From Pseudeuparius sepicola (taxonomy: Eukaryota > Arthropoda > Insecta > Coleoptera > Anthribidae), in the NCBI GenBank assembly GCA_963920635.1, contig OY987298.1:113822035-113886034 (forward strand): a stretch of 64,000 nt of DNA, given 5' to 3'. Shown piece after piece: positions 35,700 through 46,530 of the stretch. Position 1 is the first letter of the stretch. Each line of letters starts with the position of its first letter. The notes under the pieces were generated by a model that searched no databases, was not told where the DNA came from, and saw only the letters and a program-made list of their open reading frames with translations. The position numbers and the translations under genes are program-made.

Positions 35700-37163
35700 T
35701 ATGTCCCAGTATCGAGTATCGTTCTATTAGTATTTTGCCCACTATGTTCAAGATACTGGAGAAATGTTGTTTACTTACAACTGAAGAATTTTGCCTTGGC
35801 CAATAACATCATTCCTCGTACGCAATCTGGCTTCTCATATAAGCACAGGGCAACAACCACCTTGCTCGACGTTGCGACGCAAAAAAAAACACGTGTCTGG
35901 TGCTGCTAGATTTCAGCAAGGCATTTGATACAGTGGACTACGCCATTATTTTGAAAAAGCAGCTTGAATGCTTCGGTCTGGATAGTTCTGCGTTGTTATT
36001 TTTTTTAGGAATTACTTAGGTCGTTCCCAGCGGGTCACGCTGAGTAGTGGAAGTTCAGATTTGGTTCAGTTGAGTTGCGGTGTCCCACAGGGCAGTATTT
36101 TAGGTCCTTTGCTGTTTTCCCTTTATATGGCGGATCTTCCCTTTTCTCCTCGCATCAGTATGCAGATGACACCCAAATATATCTTTCTTATGACCGCTTT
36201 TCCGCGATACTCAAACTCAACAGCTGCACTTAATTCCTATGCGGGTGCTCACCGATAGTAAAACCCAGCTTCTCATAATGGGAAAAGACAGACTCTTGTT
36301 GGAGACTGATGGACCCTTTAACTTAGAACTCAATAACACCCAGTTAGGCAAAACAAAATCATGTCAAAATCTGGGTTTGGTGTTTGATAACGGTTTGCGT
36401 TTTGAGATGCACACTCGAAAACTTATAGGAAAATGTTTTGGTCTACTCAAATTATTTTACTTGCCCAAAGATATTCTTGACCCCAACATCAAACTCAGAT
36501 TGTGCAAGAGTAATATTCTTTCACATTTAAATTATTGCCTTCTAGTATACTGGCCCACTCTGACTGCCAAGGATAAACATTCTCTACAAATGGTCCAAAA
36601 TGCTTGCATAAGATTTTCTTTTGGCATCAGTAAATTTGATCACATCTCCGATGCTTTTAAACGATCTGGATGGCTTAACTTGGAAGAAAGATTTTTCATT
36701 CAAATGGCTATTCGTGTATTCGCTTAGCATTACCTCTCAGCCAGATTATTTGTACTCAAAGCTTATTAAAAATTCCGACCGCCATGCCCTCAATACCCAC
36801 ACCTTCTCTGTTCCTAAACATCGCACGAAGCAATTTGAAAAATTGTTTACTTACAACGCTATAGAAATGTTCAATGCCCTTCCATGACACTTTAGATCTG
36901 TGTTTAACCCGAGCGCCTTTGACAAGTTGATTAAAAAATATGTTGAATCTAACAGATTGCACTAAGTTTAGTTTTTTTTCTTTTCTTTTTGTCTGCTAAT
37001 GACTGACTTGACAGATGTTGTATTTACGAGTACTGCTTATTTTTTATTTTCTTATGGTGGTTATACAGAGCAGCTTTTAGTTGGATGTCACCACCGTCCT
37101 TCAATTTATCTTGTAATTTTGGAAAGCAAACAATAAAGGCTACTATTATTATTATTATTATTT
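35700..37163 (+). pseudogene. Non-LTR retrotransposon (CR1/Jockey-like), frameshifted, with (ATT)n tail
   Basis: The RT order is kept across frames: FALANNIIPRTQSGF near 35790, LLDFSKAFDTVDY near 35905, VPQGSILGPLLFSLY near 36081, QYADDTQ near 36155 (in a shifted frame), NLGLVFD near 36370, then a C-terminal part (36239-36900) ending in decayed frames. At least three frameshifts are visible. The element closes with TTATT/ATT repeats at about 37142-37162. It is a different subfamily from the LINE at 7.3 kb. Confidence 0.8.
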
Positions 37164-38276
37164 GTAGAATGAGACACAATAGCAATTAAATAGTATTGCA
37201 ATGAAGTTAAATCTTAAAATAAGAAGTAGGTGGAGCTGCGGCCAATTTGAACTTGCAATGTCTTGGGGGGTTTCTGAGAGGCCATCCGGCTACATCGCTA
37301 GCCACCAGCCGTTTTCGTCTGCCATCCCTTCCCCGTTGGCTCTTTTGAAACGTAATGTGCGGGGCGGGAAAGGGCGGTGTTGCCAGATGTCGCCGGGTCT
37401 CCCTCATTTCGGCATAAACGGCCTTGCAAGTTCAAATTGGCCGGGACTGTACACATATTGTAGGTACCTCATATTATTTCTAAGAAATCGTTAAGTGAAA
37501 AATGTTATAATGTAAGTATATTTGCTTAGAAGGCATGAAACGAAGCGAATTATTAGTCTTTAATTAATTAAATGAGTTTGTTAATGCCTTGGTCATGTGT
37601 TTATGAGTCACACCCGCCAGAGGTATATACACAGCCATTGAGATTTGAAAACACAGATTTTCCAAATAAATTGATAATTATTCTGCCATCCAAAACTGAT
37701 AATTGGCGGTCCGGCGGGAGAAGTGGTATAAGTACAAATTTGTGAATAATGAGTTAAGTATACCTCCGAACTCAGCGCAACGTAAACTACAGCTGGGAAT
37801 AGTGATATAAGTTGAAATCGTATCCTAACCCCCTTATTTTTTTGTGGCATCCGATATATGTAAAGTTTTTTTTTCAAAATTGAATGTGGAAACAAATATA
37901 TGTAAACATATCTTTTTTTTTTCAATAATGCTGCCTACAAATTCCGTGAAAAATGGTAAAAGTTGACTTAAACCATTTTTCACTACTTTCGATATAGTAC
38001 TCCTATAATTCAATTGAAATAAGTATACTTTTTCACAAAATATAACAAGCAACAAGGTATGGATTAATAGTTGGTTTTAGTACACTTATACCAGTTTTCC
38101 CAAAAAAATCCCAGCTTGTATATTAATTTTGTCGGCGGACATCTTAAAATTTGGATAACCTAACCTAACTTATTAAGCACCAGTGAGCAGTATCGTGTCG
38201 GCGTTCGATGCAGCTGGGTGATTTTGTTTTGTGCATCCTTTTATTTCAAATAGGACTTTTTGTTATTGAGACAAAA
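37164..38276. other. No gene; contains one GC-rich MITE
   Basis: Apart from the 203-bp element at 37240-37442, the sequence is AT-rich with no supported coding region. It includes a CCTAACCTAACTTA string near 38157. Confidence 0.45.
37240..37442. mobile_element. GC-rich short TIR element
   Basis: 203 bp with perfect 19-bp inverted ends GGCCAATTTGAACTTGCAA (37240-37258 and 37424-37442). Its base composition is much richer in G+C than its flanks. No target duplication is evident. Confidence 0.75.
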
Positions 38277-39548
38277 TGTTCTCTAAAAGGACGAGGTTAA
38301 TAGTGAAAAACGCTGTAGCTGTTAAACAAGATGATCATAACGGTAAGATATATTTTAAAGTAATTATAAGGGATAGCTTATATTAAACTAGCGCCAAAAT
38401 AATATTACTATTAACAATTGAATAATAGGTGTTAATTTTAACAGACTTTATTGCAAATTAATAATAATTTATCAAATTAGGTAACAAAATTTAAATCTGT
38501 ATATAAGCAGCTAATGTGTAAATTATCTGTTTTTCCTTCCGTTTTGTTGGGGCTGGTGCAAAGGCCGGTGGGTACACTAAAAAATAGCTTATGACTTTAC
38601 TGGCATTATTTTGCTGACACAATAAATGTCTCTATATGTTTTCATAGATCTTTCTAATCTGGGCAGTTTTTTTTACAGAAATGGTTACAGCTGACAATAA
38701 TAATAATCCTTCTGTTTCATCAGACAACGAAGACGTCATTGGAGGCCAAGAAATAACGTTGACAGGTATATAAACTTTAGTTGTCCGTTAGTTTACACTT
38801 CTTTATCCAGAGACATTTAATAATGTAGTCAAGTATTCCAATGAAAGGAAAAAGATATATGAAAAATGAGACAGCCGCAATTGGAATTTTGAATTTTAAA
38901 CACTTTTCATTTTCAAATTATTTCCATTTATTGTATTTTCAATGACCTATTATGTCGAAATATTTTGATAAAAACTATAAATCAATTTTTTTCTTTTGAA
39001 GAAAAACTGGTTAAAAAGAGATCAAGAAATCACTCTAGTCGCATCTATAAAAACCCTTCTACTTATGTTTTCTTGAGTTGGGAGTTTTCTATTAGGAGCA
39101 CCATTGATTATTATTTGTCCTCGGCTATCTATGTTCATGCTCTTTTAATATCATGGTGTTTGATTAATGCCTGTGAGTATGTTTTTTGTTTTGTTTTAGA
39201 AACCTATCCTTCATTATTGTTGCTTAAGATAAATTATTATTACCTGCTACTGTACTAGATTATTAAATGATCTAAAAAAGGCTTTATGTTTGTAATTATA
39301 AAAATATTTTAGTAAACCTCTCTAATTTGTTCTGTTTTTTACAGAACTTGTTCCAGTAGTTTTGTGAAACGCAATCTACAAAAGAAGACGAGTTTGCCTT
39401 AAAAGAAAGCTCAGACATCAAAAGTCAAGTAACTGGAGTTCCAGCTGAGCCTTCATGTAGTTTTTGGAATTCTGAGTCAGATGAACCGTTCGATGATAGA
39501 GACCATATTATAGATACAATAAATGATGATGACAGCGAAAATGAATAA
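38277..39548 (+). CDS. Putative multi-exon host gene, unrecognised acidic protein
   Basis: Exon 1 (ATG 38277) reads MFSKRTRLIVKNAVAVKQDD and ends at a GTAAGA donor. Exon 2 (about 38680-38765) reads MVTADNNNNPSVSSDNEDVI. Exon 3 starts near 38999 with EKLVKKRSRNHSS. A last exon from about 39362 reads FCETQSTKEDEFALKESSD and ends FDDRDHIIDTINDDDSENE with a stop at 39546-39548. Phases of exons 1 to 3 fit, but the donor of exon 3 is unclear. The basic start (M-F-x-x-R-x-R-L-x-V-K) weakly recalls the N-terminus of the TFIIIB subunit Bdp1. That is only a suggestion, since no SANT domain is present here. It converges with the CINP gene. Confidence 0.45.
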
Positions 39549-40156
39549 AGCATTTTTTAAGCTCCATTCAAAGTTTACAATTTGAATATTACTTTTGTTG
39601 TGGTTACCGCATTGTTCCTTATTATTATAGTGAAAAGATATATGTAATATTTTTTCAATAAATAATTGTGTCAATTGGTATAAGTATTTCATTTTTTTGC
39701 TAAAAATGCTTTTGGGTATATTCAAAATTTGGTTTTCAATATACACCATTGTTATTATTCATACCCTATGAACATTTTTCATTTATGATAATTACAATCA
39801 AAATGCAAAACAATCAAAGTTAAAGGCTGATTATCTCAGAACTCTGATTTTAGACTTATACCTCTTTACCCGCCGGGCCGCCAATTGTGCCATCCAGTAC
39901 CGAATGCTATCGTACTCTCTGGTTGACCTAGTTATTGGCCATTGCCCATCTACATGTTCTACTTCGGTCTAGTTTCGACTATATCATACACACAGCACAC
40001 CAGTTTAGTATCCTAATCTCGTATTGAAATCGAGGTGCATCAGCATTGGCATTTCCCTTATAAAAGTGCTCTAGGAGTAGGTACTAGATAGTAGATGCTC
40101 GAACTCATAGTAGGTATAGTACTGTAAATATATTTGCTCCCACCAAAATGATATAT

Positions 40157-40893
40157 TTAGTAAAACTTTCTGTGTCCAGCCTCCACAAGTATTGCTTCTA
40201 ACTTCATATTTATCTCACTTGTTACATTCAGCTGATGAGTCCAACATGAGGCTAAAAACATAGCCTCTGCCTTGTTCTTACAATGTGCTATGTGTTCCAA
40301 AACAACCACTTTCATCTATAAAAATTGAATTGTTTTAAAATAGAATGGCAAATACCAAGTGTTCCAAGATGTACCTCAAATTCTTTTAGGTATGAGTTGC
40401 ATATCATCTGAAAATATTTTGAAAACTTTTCAAATCCTACAGACGTAAAGAATGCTTCACTATTTTTCTGTAATTTATTTAAAGACACAATTTGATTAAC
40501 CAATGACCCAAAAAAGTTTCTAGTAACTTTCAGGTTCTCCATAACATCCCATAAACAGTTTGTCAGTGTCTCTAGTTCCGGGGTGTATAAATTGGATTTT
40601 GAATCGTCACTGTCTTTTAACGACACAATTTGCTTGATTATTTGGCAGCCTTCAATATGAAGACCGTTCCACTTTTGAATGTTGTTATATAAATCGGCTG
40701 TTATATCTCGAGCCACTCTTGGAGTACCTGTTAAATTTTTTTTAGGTGATACAACAATTGGACTGGTCAGTACTACAATAATTTTTTTAGGTGAAATTGT
40801 GTAGTTATTGCAATAAAAAATGTTCTCACATATAACAGGAGAGAAACTTTTATTCGGTGTGTTGGATGATTTTTTTGGTGTTTCTGTATTCAT
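40157..40893 (-). CDS. CINP: CDK2-interacting protein (CINP) homologue, two or three exons
   Basis: Minus strand. Exon 1 (40893-40375) starts MNTETPKKSSNTPNKSFSP and continues RVARDITADLYNNIQKWNGL, a helical region. A 59-bp GT-AG intron (40374-40316) follows. The last exon (40315-40157) ends MKLEAILVEAGHRKFY, closely matching the conserved C-terminus of animal CINP (...LLETGHR). A further 57-bp interval (40829-40773) has GTGAGA/TAG ends and a length divisible by three, so it could be an optional intron read through as coding sequence. By family knowledge CINP links CDK2 to replication and checkpoint signalling in the nucleus. This is the clearest host gene in the window. Confidence 0.8.
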
Positions 40894-41126
40894 ATTTGAA
40901 AAAAATTATAATTTCAAAAACTTTGGAAGGCTCAAGGTCGAGGTACTCATTTTGACAACAAACAACAAATAAACCATATAAAATACAAATATATAAGGGA
41001 AAGTTAAATGGACGACCTTGAACGATGTTATATTTCACACAACAACCACTTGTGGCGCTGTAGCTAGTTTATATTTGACAGATGTTAAATGTAAAGAAAT
41101 CAATACAAATACATAATGTATCTTTA
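40894..41126. promoter_or_regulatory. Upstream region of CINP
   Basis: 233 bp before the first MITE. Positions 40975-41002 (CATATAAAATACAAATATAT onward) contain TATA-like words and recur inverted at 46835-46862. The promoter role is an inference from position. Confidence 0.35.
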
Positions 41127-41641
41127 TACGTGTTCCGTTTTCTTACCGAAGTAACAGAAATCGTTCCATAATTGGTTTCAATAACATTTCGGTAACATTA
41201 CGGAACGATACATGAAGTTACCGGAAATTACCGAAGTAATCGAGCTCCCGACCACAATAAGTTCTGTAACTTGTGGTGGGGGTAAACATTTGTAACCTAT
41301 TTTCCTATTTATTCGGTGTTTTGTGGTTGTAGTTGTTTATAACCTTGGTGTTTTGTGGTTGTTTATGAAAAGTGAAAGTCGAGGGAGGGCTGTTATTTTT
41401 TATTTGTTTGGCGGATATAAACATATTTGCTTCTTCGTAATTCATTATGGTCGGATTCGTCCACAGAACACCCTCAACACAACTACAATAATAATAAAGT
41501 TCTAACCTCAACTCTTAACAACTCAAAAAATACAAATAGGTTAGGTTGATGAAGTAACGAAGGCGTTCCGTTTTGAAAGTTATTTTTGATTACAATTGAC
41601 AGAAAGTGCTCGATAAATTCTGTAAGAAAACGGAACACGTA
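41127..41641. mobile_element. TIR MITE E1 (Tc1/mariner-like size and ends)
   Basis: The ends TACGTGTTCCGTTTTCTTAC and its complement are inverted. 515 bp, non-coding. A near-identical element, E2, begins 21 bp further on. A TA precedes the left end, and the right flank is TT. Confidence 0.78.
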
Positions 41642-42725
41642 TTTAATGTAAATGAATCAATATACGTGTTCCGTTTTCTTACCGAAGTAACAGAAATCGT
41701 TCCGTAATTGGCTTCGATAACATTTCGGTAACATTACGGAACGATACACTAAGTTACCGGAAATTACCGAAGTAATCGAGCTCCCGACCACAATAAGTTC
41801 TGTAACTTGTGGTGGGGGTAAACATTTATAACCTATTTTCCCATTTATTCGGTGTTTTGTGGTTGTAGTTGTTTATAACCTTGGTGTTTTGTGGTTGTTT
41901 ATGAAATGTGAAAGTCGAGGGAGGGCTGTTATTTTCTATTTGTTTGGCGGATATAAACATATTTGCTTCTTCGTAATTCATTTTGCACGCCCCGGTCGGA
42001 TTCGTCCACAGAACACCCTCAACACAACTACAATAATAATAAAGTTCTAACCTCAACTCTTAACAACTCAAAAAACACAAATAGGTTAGGTTGATGAAGT
42101 AACCAAGGCGTTCCGTTTTGAAAGTTATTTTTTATTACAATTGACAGAAAGTGCTCGGTAAATTCTGTAAGAAAACCGTCGATGGAGGAAGGTAAAGATT
42201 AGTTTCCTAATGCGAAATACCGACTGACTCAATACTCTTCGGAAAAAGATGGAGCCACCGTAGAATACTTCTCGGCGCGGTGGGGGAAACGAGGCTTCCC
42301 AGTTCGACACGGTTGTTCGGTAGATGGCGCACTTGCACCATCCTCGGATTACGTTTCGGCGTTGAGGTGGAAGAGAGGCTTCTGTCCGGTAGTTGGCGCA
42401 CTGCGCACTTGTAATGCGGCTTCCCAAGACGAACTTTTGTTCGGCAGATGGCGCGCTTCGCGGCTTGCCAAATCTGTTGATTTGACCTTGGTTGTTTGCG
42501 TTTTTTGTGCTGGTACGAATGAGTCATCGCCATCGATCGACGGCTGGAAGATATATTTTAGATTTTGTATTCCAGCGCTCGATTCGAGTCGCCCGGCCGC
42601 GGCCCCGCCCCCCTCTTTGCCTATACAGGCGGTTTTTTTAAAGTAGCGAGTAACGTTATTAATTGTTAATGACAAATTTCTCGAGTCTTTTTAAAATAAT
42701 CTTTTTATAATGGAGTTACCTACAA

Positions 42726-42753
42726 CGTTGATTGATTCCTTCCTCCATCGACG
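42726..42753. repeat. Fused-TIR block (family C), inside the 2.9-kb element
   Basis: CGTTGATTGA plus TTCCTTCCTCCATCGACG, the same 28 bp as sites 1 and 2. The flanks (ACCTACAA and GTTATAAT) do not match, so it may be the right end of a nested element and not a footprint. Confidence 0.5.
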
Positions 42754-43110
42754 GTTATAATATTCATATACAACAAGGTGACCAACTCCTGGCTGACGAA
42801 AACCGGGACAGTAGTTAGGTACCTAGCCAGGGGCGGAAGGGACCACCGGGACACCGGGCAAATGTCCGGAGGGCCGCCGCAGGCTCGAAGGCTCATCGGC
42901 CATCGCATCTTAAATTTTAAGACAGTCTTAACTACTTGACAAAACAAAAGGCAATCATTGTTACAATAATTGTTGTAAGTAGGTAGTTAATTTAAGATAG
43001 GACGGTGCAACTGGCCATAATTAATTATTTTTGTTTTGTTATTTTTGTTCTATTATTTCTTTACGTGTTTTACGGAAACGTAGAAGGGGCACACCATTAT
43101 TTTATTTTTA

Positions 43111-43341
43111 TTGAACTCGAAATTTCGACTTTTGAAGTCGCAGTCCGACTTTGAAGTCGAAATGCCGATTTTGAACTCAAAATTTTGACTTTGAACTTCG
43201 GCTTTGAAAGTTGGAAGTTCATAAAGTCGAAACTTCGAGTTCAATGTCGGAATTTCGAGTTCAAAGTCGGATTTCGAATTTCAAAGTCGAAATTTCGAGT
43301 TAAAAGTCGGAATTTCGACTTTATAAAGTCGGAATTTAACC
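43111..43341. repeat. Degenerate minisatellite of about 20-bp units
   Basis: Repeated AAAGTCGAAATTTCGAGTTC-like units in both orientations. The unit is itself partly palindromic (CGAAATTTCG). No coding value. Confidence 0.75.
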
Positions 43342-43734
43342 TCAGTTTTTTGAGGCCGGACGTAGTATCCGAGAAAATGAATTTTCAAATTTCCTTTTGA
43401 CACCCGACACCCCATTTTTCACGGCGACATTTGTAGTTATAATCTAGATAAATTTTTAGTGTACGCAGCTTAAACTGATCACCACCCTATGCTGCAGAAG
43501 GCGCAAAATATGGTGGTGATCAATTTGAGCTAAATTCATCTCGATTATAACCAAATATTACCGTGAAAAAGTGGGGCGTCAAAAAGAAATTTGAAAATTC
43601 ATTTTCTCGGAAACTATGTCCGACCTCAAAATACTGAGGTCAGATTCGTGTTCAGGGATCTCGAAAATAGGGGGGTATCCAAAATTTCAAGAAAATCGGG
43701 CGGTGCATACACTATGCTCCATAATTACCATTTT
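43330..43734. mobile_element. Snap-back MITE, family S, left end truncated
   Basis: Inverted arms matching 14492-15072. The right terminus CATACACTATGCTCCATAATTACC ends at 43730. The left outer end is replaced by the minisatellite. Confidence 0.75.
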
Positions 43735-44056
43735 TGAATACGCTTCTTCAATGTTTGAATACGATTTTGCAGACTTCTAAGCTTCACAACTCACAACGCT
43801 TTCGGCTACGGCTTTTTCAACCTGTCCAAGTTCAATTTTTTGTTTTTTTTTATTGGGAACCTTCCCTACGACTCGTGCTCGATTTGGACAAATAACTTGG
43901 GCAACCTGGTAACTTACAACGTATTGCACCTAAAAAGTAAGTATATTTTGTAAAAATATAATGAAATTAACTAGCCATGAAAATTTAAAACCTAAGGCTA
44001 AACGTGGAATTTTTAAAGGTGCACGTAAAGTTTCACCAGTCGATTCTACAACACAC

Positions 44057-44078
44057 CGTTGATTGAGGACCATCGACG
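44057..44078. repeat. Fused-TIR footprint (family C), site 4
   Basis: 22 bp: CGTTGATTGAGGA plus CCATCGACG, between two copies of AACACAC (44050-44056 and 44079-44085). Confidence 0.82.
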
Positions 44079-44318
44079 AACACACGTAGTCTCCCTTTCA
44101 ATGTCTTGTGTTAAAAGCGTTGTTCACAGACCTACAATAACCCGAAGCTTTATGAAAAATATATAAAAATGTAACATATAACTTACCTTAGAATGTTTCT
44201 TGACTACAAAGTCAGCCCTTTTTATGGCCTGCACCCATTTTGCCCTCAAAACCGGATCCTTAGGAAAGGCAAAAACGGACACTTTTGGCTTTGGCTCGGT
44301 TAGGTTAGGCAATTTGGG

Positions 44319-44346
44319 CGTCGATTAATTCGTTCCTTCATCGACG
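44319..44346. repeat. Fused-TIR footprint (family C), site 5, perfect 8-bp duplication
   Basis: 28 bp: CGTCGATTAATTCG plus TTCCTTCATCGACG, between two copies of AATTTGGG (44311-44318 and 44347-44354), inside a THAP exon. Confidence 0.87.
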
Positions 44347-44850
44347 AATTTGGGACACAACACTTCTCGGGCATGGCTGAGAAAACACAAGAAAACACCC
44401 ATTTTGATATTATACATACAACCAGAGACTTGCCTTGATGGCAAGACCTGCCTTGATGGCAAGTCTCTGTATACAACAAAACACACTTTCACTTCCTAAC
44501 CTCCGTATTTAGGTATCCTTTATCTGATGGCTCAAAACATGAAATGTTTTTGATAGGCACACACTAATTATCGGACTAGAACACCACTGGTCCTCTGCAC
44601 ACTACTGTATCCCCCAAATACACGTAATAACAATCACAGATTACCCAGTAACAATAATATAAGTGGAAAAAAGTAAACGAGGAAAACGAGGAACAGATAC
44701 AGATCAAAAACAAAAACAGCTGGACGTCGTCGCGTCGGACGATGCCTGATGCCTCAATGGCCTAAGCGCTGGGGTCGATACGACAGTAGTTGCATGGCCT
44801 TGTCCATAGGTGGCGGTGCGCTGACCGCGTAGTTTCCTGCGCTCTTCCGT

Positions 44851-44909
44851 CGTCGATGGAGTGACCTTTTGCCCGAACCGTTGATTGAAGATTCCTTTCT
44901 CCATCGACG
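44851..44909. repeat. Double fused-TIR block (family C), site 6
   Basis: CGTCGATGGAGTGACC at 44851, then CGTTGATTGAAGA plus TTCCTTTCTCCATCGACG at 44879-44909. The outer ends form an 11-bp inverted pair. The flanks do not match, so its history is uncertain. Confidence 0.5.
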
Positions 44910-45101
44910 GACTCGAATGGTGGTTTCGGAATTTGGCGCCACCGTACGGACGCGTGTCGGTGAAATGAAAGAGAACGAGATAGAAACATTTAGTAACAAG
45001 TGGGAATGTGACAGACAGACCATAAGGATCATATTCGCATGCCACCCTAAGGGAGGATATCTTCCCCTTCTTCAATCAACGAAGAAAACGGAACACGTAT
45101 A

Positions 45102-45410
45102 ATAAGTTAGGAGTTAGGTTATATTTGGCGGCAGAAAAACAAAAGGAAAATACCTAATTTTCCTTATAATTTATTAAGTTTTAAGTTTTTATTAAATGAT
45201 TATCTGGAGATAAGGCTGGCCCGTGGTAATCTAAGTGCAGAGTCGTCATGAAGTATTATTTTTGATGCGAAAAACATGTGATATCCTTTGTTGAAAATTT
45301 CCAAGAAGATATGAAGATATGGGAGTTATTACTGATACTGATGCTGAGAATTTCAAGTTGGGGTTAGTAGTACTATTATTTGTTTTTTTTTGTGAAATAT
45401 TAAATATTTT
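45102..45410. other. No gene seen
   Basis: AT-rich spacer between MITE E2 and the P-like fragment. No recognisable feature. Confidence 0.4.
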
Positions 45411-46122
45411 GCTTACTTTCTTTCAGCTATAAACGATCGTTTAAGACTGGATGTAGAGGCTGCACAGTTGATTTTGTTTCTCGACAAATTGTTTCATAGC
45501 CTCAATGCCAATTCTAAAAATGCCCCAATTTGAGGTGTTTTTTAACGAGGGAAGAGGTTGCTGGTGTAGCTCCATTAAGGTGGATTTATAAACTCGACGT
45601 TTGCGTTGGCGCTCGCCGTTGCCGACATTGAGATTCCGGGATTTGTTAACATTTTAAGGAACTAGGGTTAGTGAAAATACCATTTTTTATATAGCAAGTT
45701 ATGTGGCTAGTAAGTTAAAAACTATATTCATTAATGCTTGTGATACTTGTAAGGCTAACCTAATGGCAAATGTTGGTACAAATCTCAGCTATTCAGAATT
45801 TGTTAATGTTCGTCATTACGAGAATTGCAATTTGGTGAAAGCTGGAGGGTTTCTTCACTTTGCCGTTAGACAAAGCATATCTCACTTGTTTTATTTGCTT
45901 CCGAGGTTGCGTTTCAAAAATAATATTTCAAAATTGCTAAGTGTGGTACTTTCCGCCAATATACATTTTTCTGTTTTAAATTGTAAGACCCATAACAATT
46001 TAGGCACGAATGTTAAAAATCTGATTATTCGATGTATTATTATATATAATTCGCCCGGGATAGATCCAATAAAGGTACTAGCCTATAAGAAGTATGTTTC
46101 CCGACAAAAAAAACGTAAGTAA
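45411..46122 (+). pseudogene. P-type transposase C-terminal fragment, split by a MITE end
   Basis: After an acceptor near 45426 one frame reads AAQLILFLDKLFHSLNANSK, parallel to the FVEKIDKLFDILNSS region of copy 2. It is cut at 45577 by a 47-bp end of MITE family M. From 45693 a frame reads IASYVASKLKTIFINACDTC, the Cys-bearing C-terminal region of P-type transposases, open to the stop at 46120-46122. The catalytic Glu region between the two parts is missing. This is a third P-like lineage. Confidence 0.65.
45577..45623 (+). repeat. Solo end of MITE family M
   Basis: AAGGTGGATTTATAAACTCG plus the GC-rich continuation, matching 11291-11337 inverted. No partner end is found downstream. Confidence 0.55.
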
Positions 46123-46530
46123 CTTAACTCTTCTACCTGTCATTCTTGTTTGTTTTATATTTAATTTGTATACCTAGCACTTTTTTGTTTTATGCTTTAT
46201 ATTTTGCATGCTTTTATAGTTTTGTTTTTATAGTAGTGCATATTATTACAAAATTGTCAATGTGCTTTTTTGTATTTTAATAAATATGAATGTAATAAAT
46301 GTGTAAATGAAGACAGTCGCTTCTTTGATTTCTTTACACAGCAATAAGAAACAGTGCAAATCCCACCACTGTAGAATACGAGTAAAACTGTTTATTAAAA
46401 TGTCGAAGTGGTATGACGGCATGACAGAATTGTTCGCTTCCATTTTTTCACTGGTAAAATGCGGTCAAAAATAAAGACAAATTATTTTGCATATATATTG
46501 CATAAAATTGGTAGTGAACAGTTCATTCCA

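Larger units (their letters stand above)
43985..44374 (-). pseudogene. THAP-domain exons 1 and 2 (family B/C), each hit by a footprint
   Basis: Minus strand. Exon 1 (44374-44187) starts MPEKCCVPN and continues as KVSVFAFPKDPVLRAKW, ending at a GTAAGT donor. Exon 2 (from 44131) starts VCEQRF (His of the finger changed to Arg) and continues VESTGETLRAPLK, matching family B at 5839-5932. A 28-bp fused-TIR block with duplicated AATTTGGG lies in exon 1 (44319-44346), and a 22-bp one with duplicated AACACAC lies in exon 2 (44057-44078). Frames are further broken by single-base changes. Confidence 0.72.
42177..45081 (-). mobile_element. 2905-bp P-like element (family C), with 8-bp duplication
   Basis: The left end CGTCGATGGAGGAAGGTAAA and the right end (reverse complement CGTTGATTGAAGAAGGGGAA) form an imperfect TIR of about 23 bp. 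AAGAAAAC is duplicated exactly at 42169-42176 and 45082-45089, interrupting MITE E2. Inside are a GC-rich part (42.2-42.65 kb), a fused-TIR block at 42726, a minisatellite, a family S MITE arm pair and a broken THAP gene on the minus strand. An internal copy of the right-hand tip (CCTTCCTCCATCGACGG at 42738-42754) forms a perfect 17-bp inverted pair with the left end, so a nested or shortened sub-element 42177-42753 is possible. Confidence 0.82.
41663..45099. mobile_element. TIR MITE E2, split by a 2.9-kb element
   Basis: It matches E1 from TACGTGTTCCG to ...GTAAGAAAAC at 42176, then resumes after the insertion with GGAACACGTA ending at 45099. TA lies on both outer sides (41661-41662 and 45100-45101), as for Tc1/mariner targets. 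The insertion at 42177-45081 is flanked by AAGAAAAC on both sides. Confidence 0.85.

Noticed and set aside
36239..36727. 36239-36727 as an independent gene
   Set aside because: The sequence is the C-terminal reverse transcriptase part of the LINE at 35.7-37.2 kb in a shifted frame.
44704..45102. Overlapping frames on both strands at 44.7-45.1 kb as genes
   Set aside because: No domain, no splice structure, and the interval is the terminal part of the 2.9-kb transposon with a fused-TIR block in the middle.
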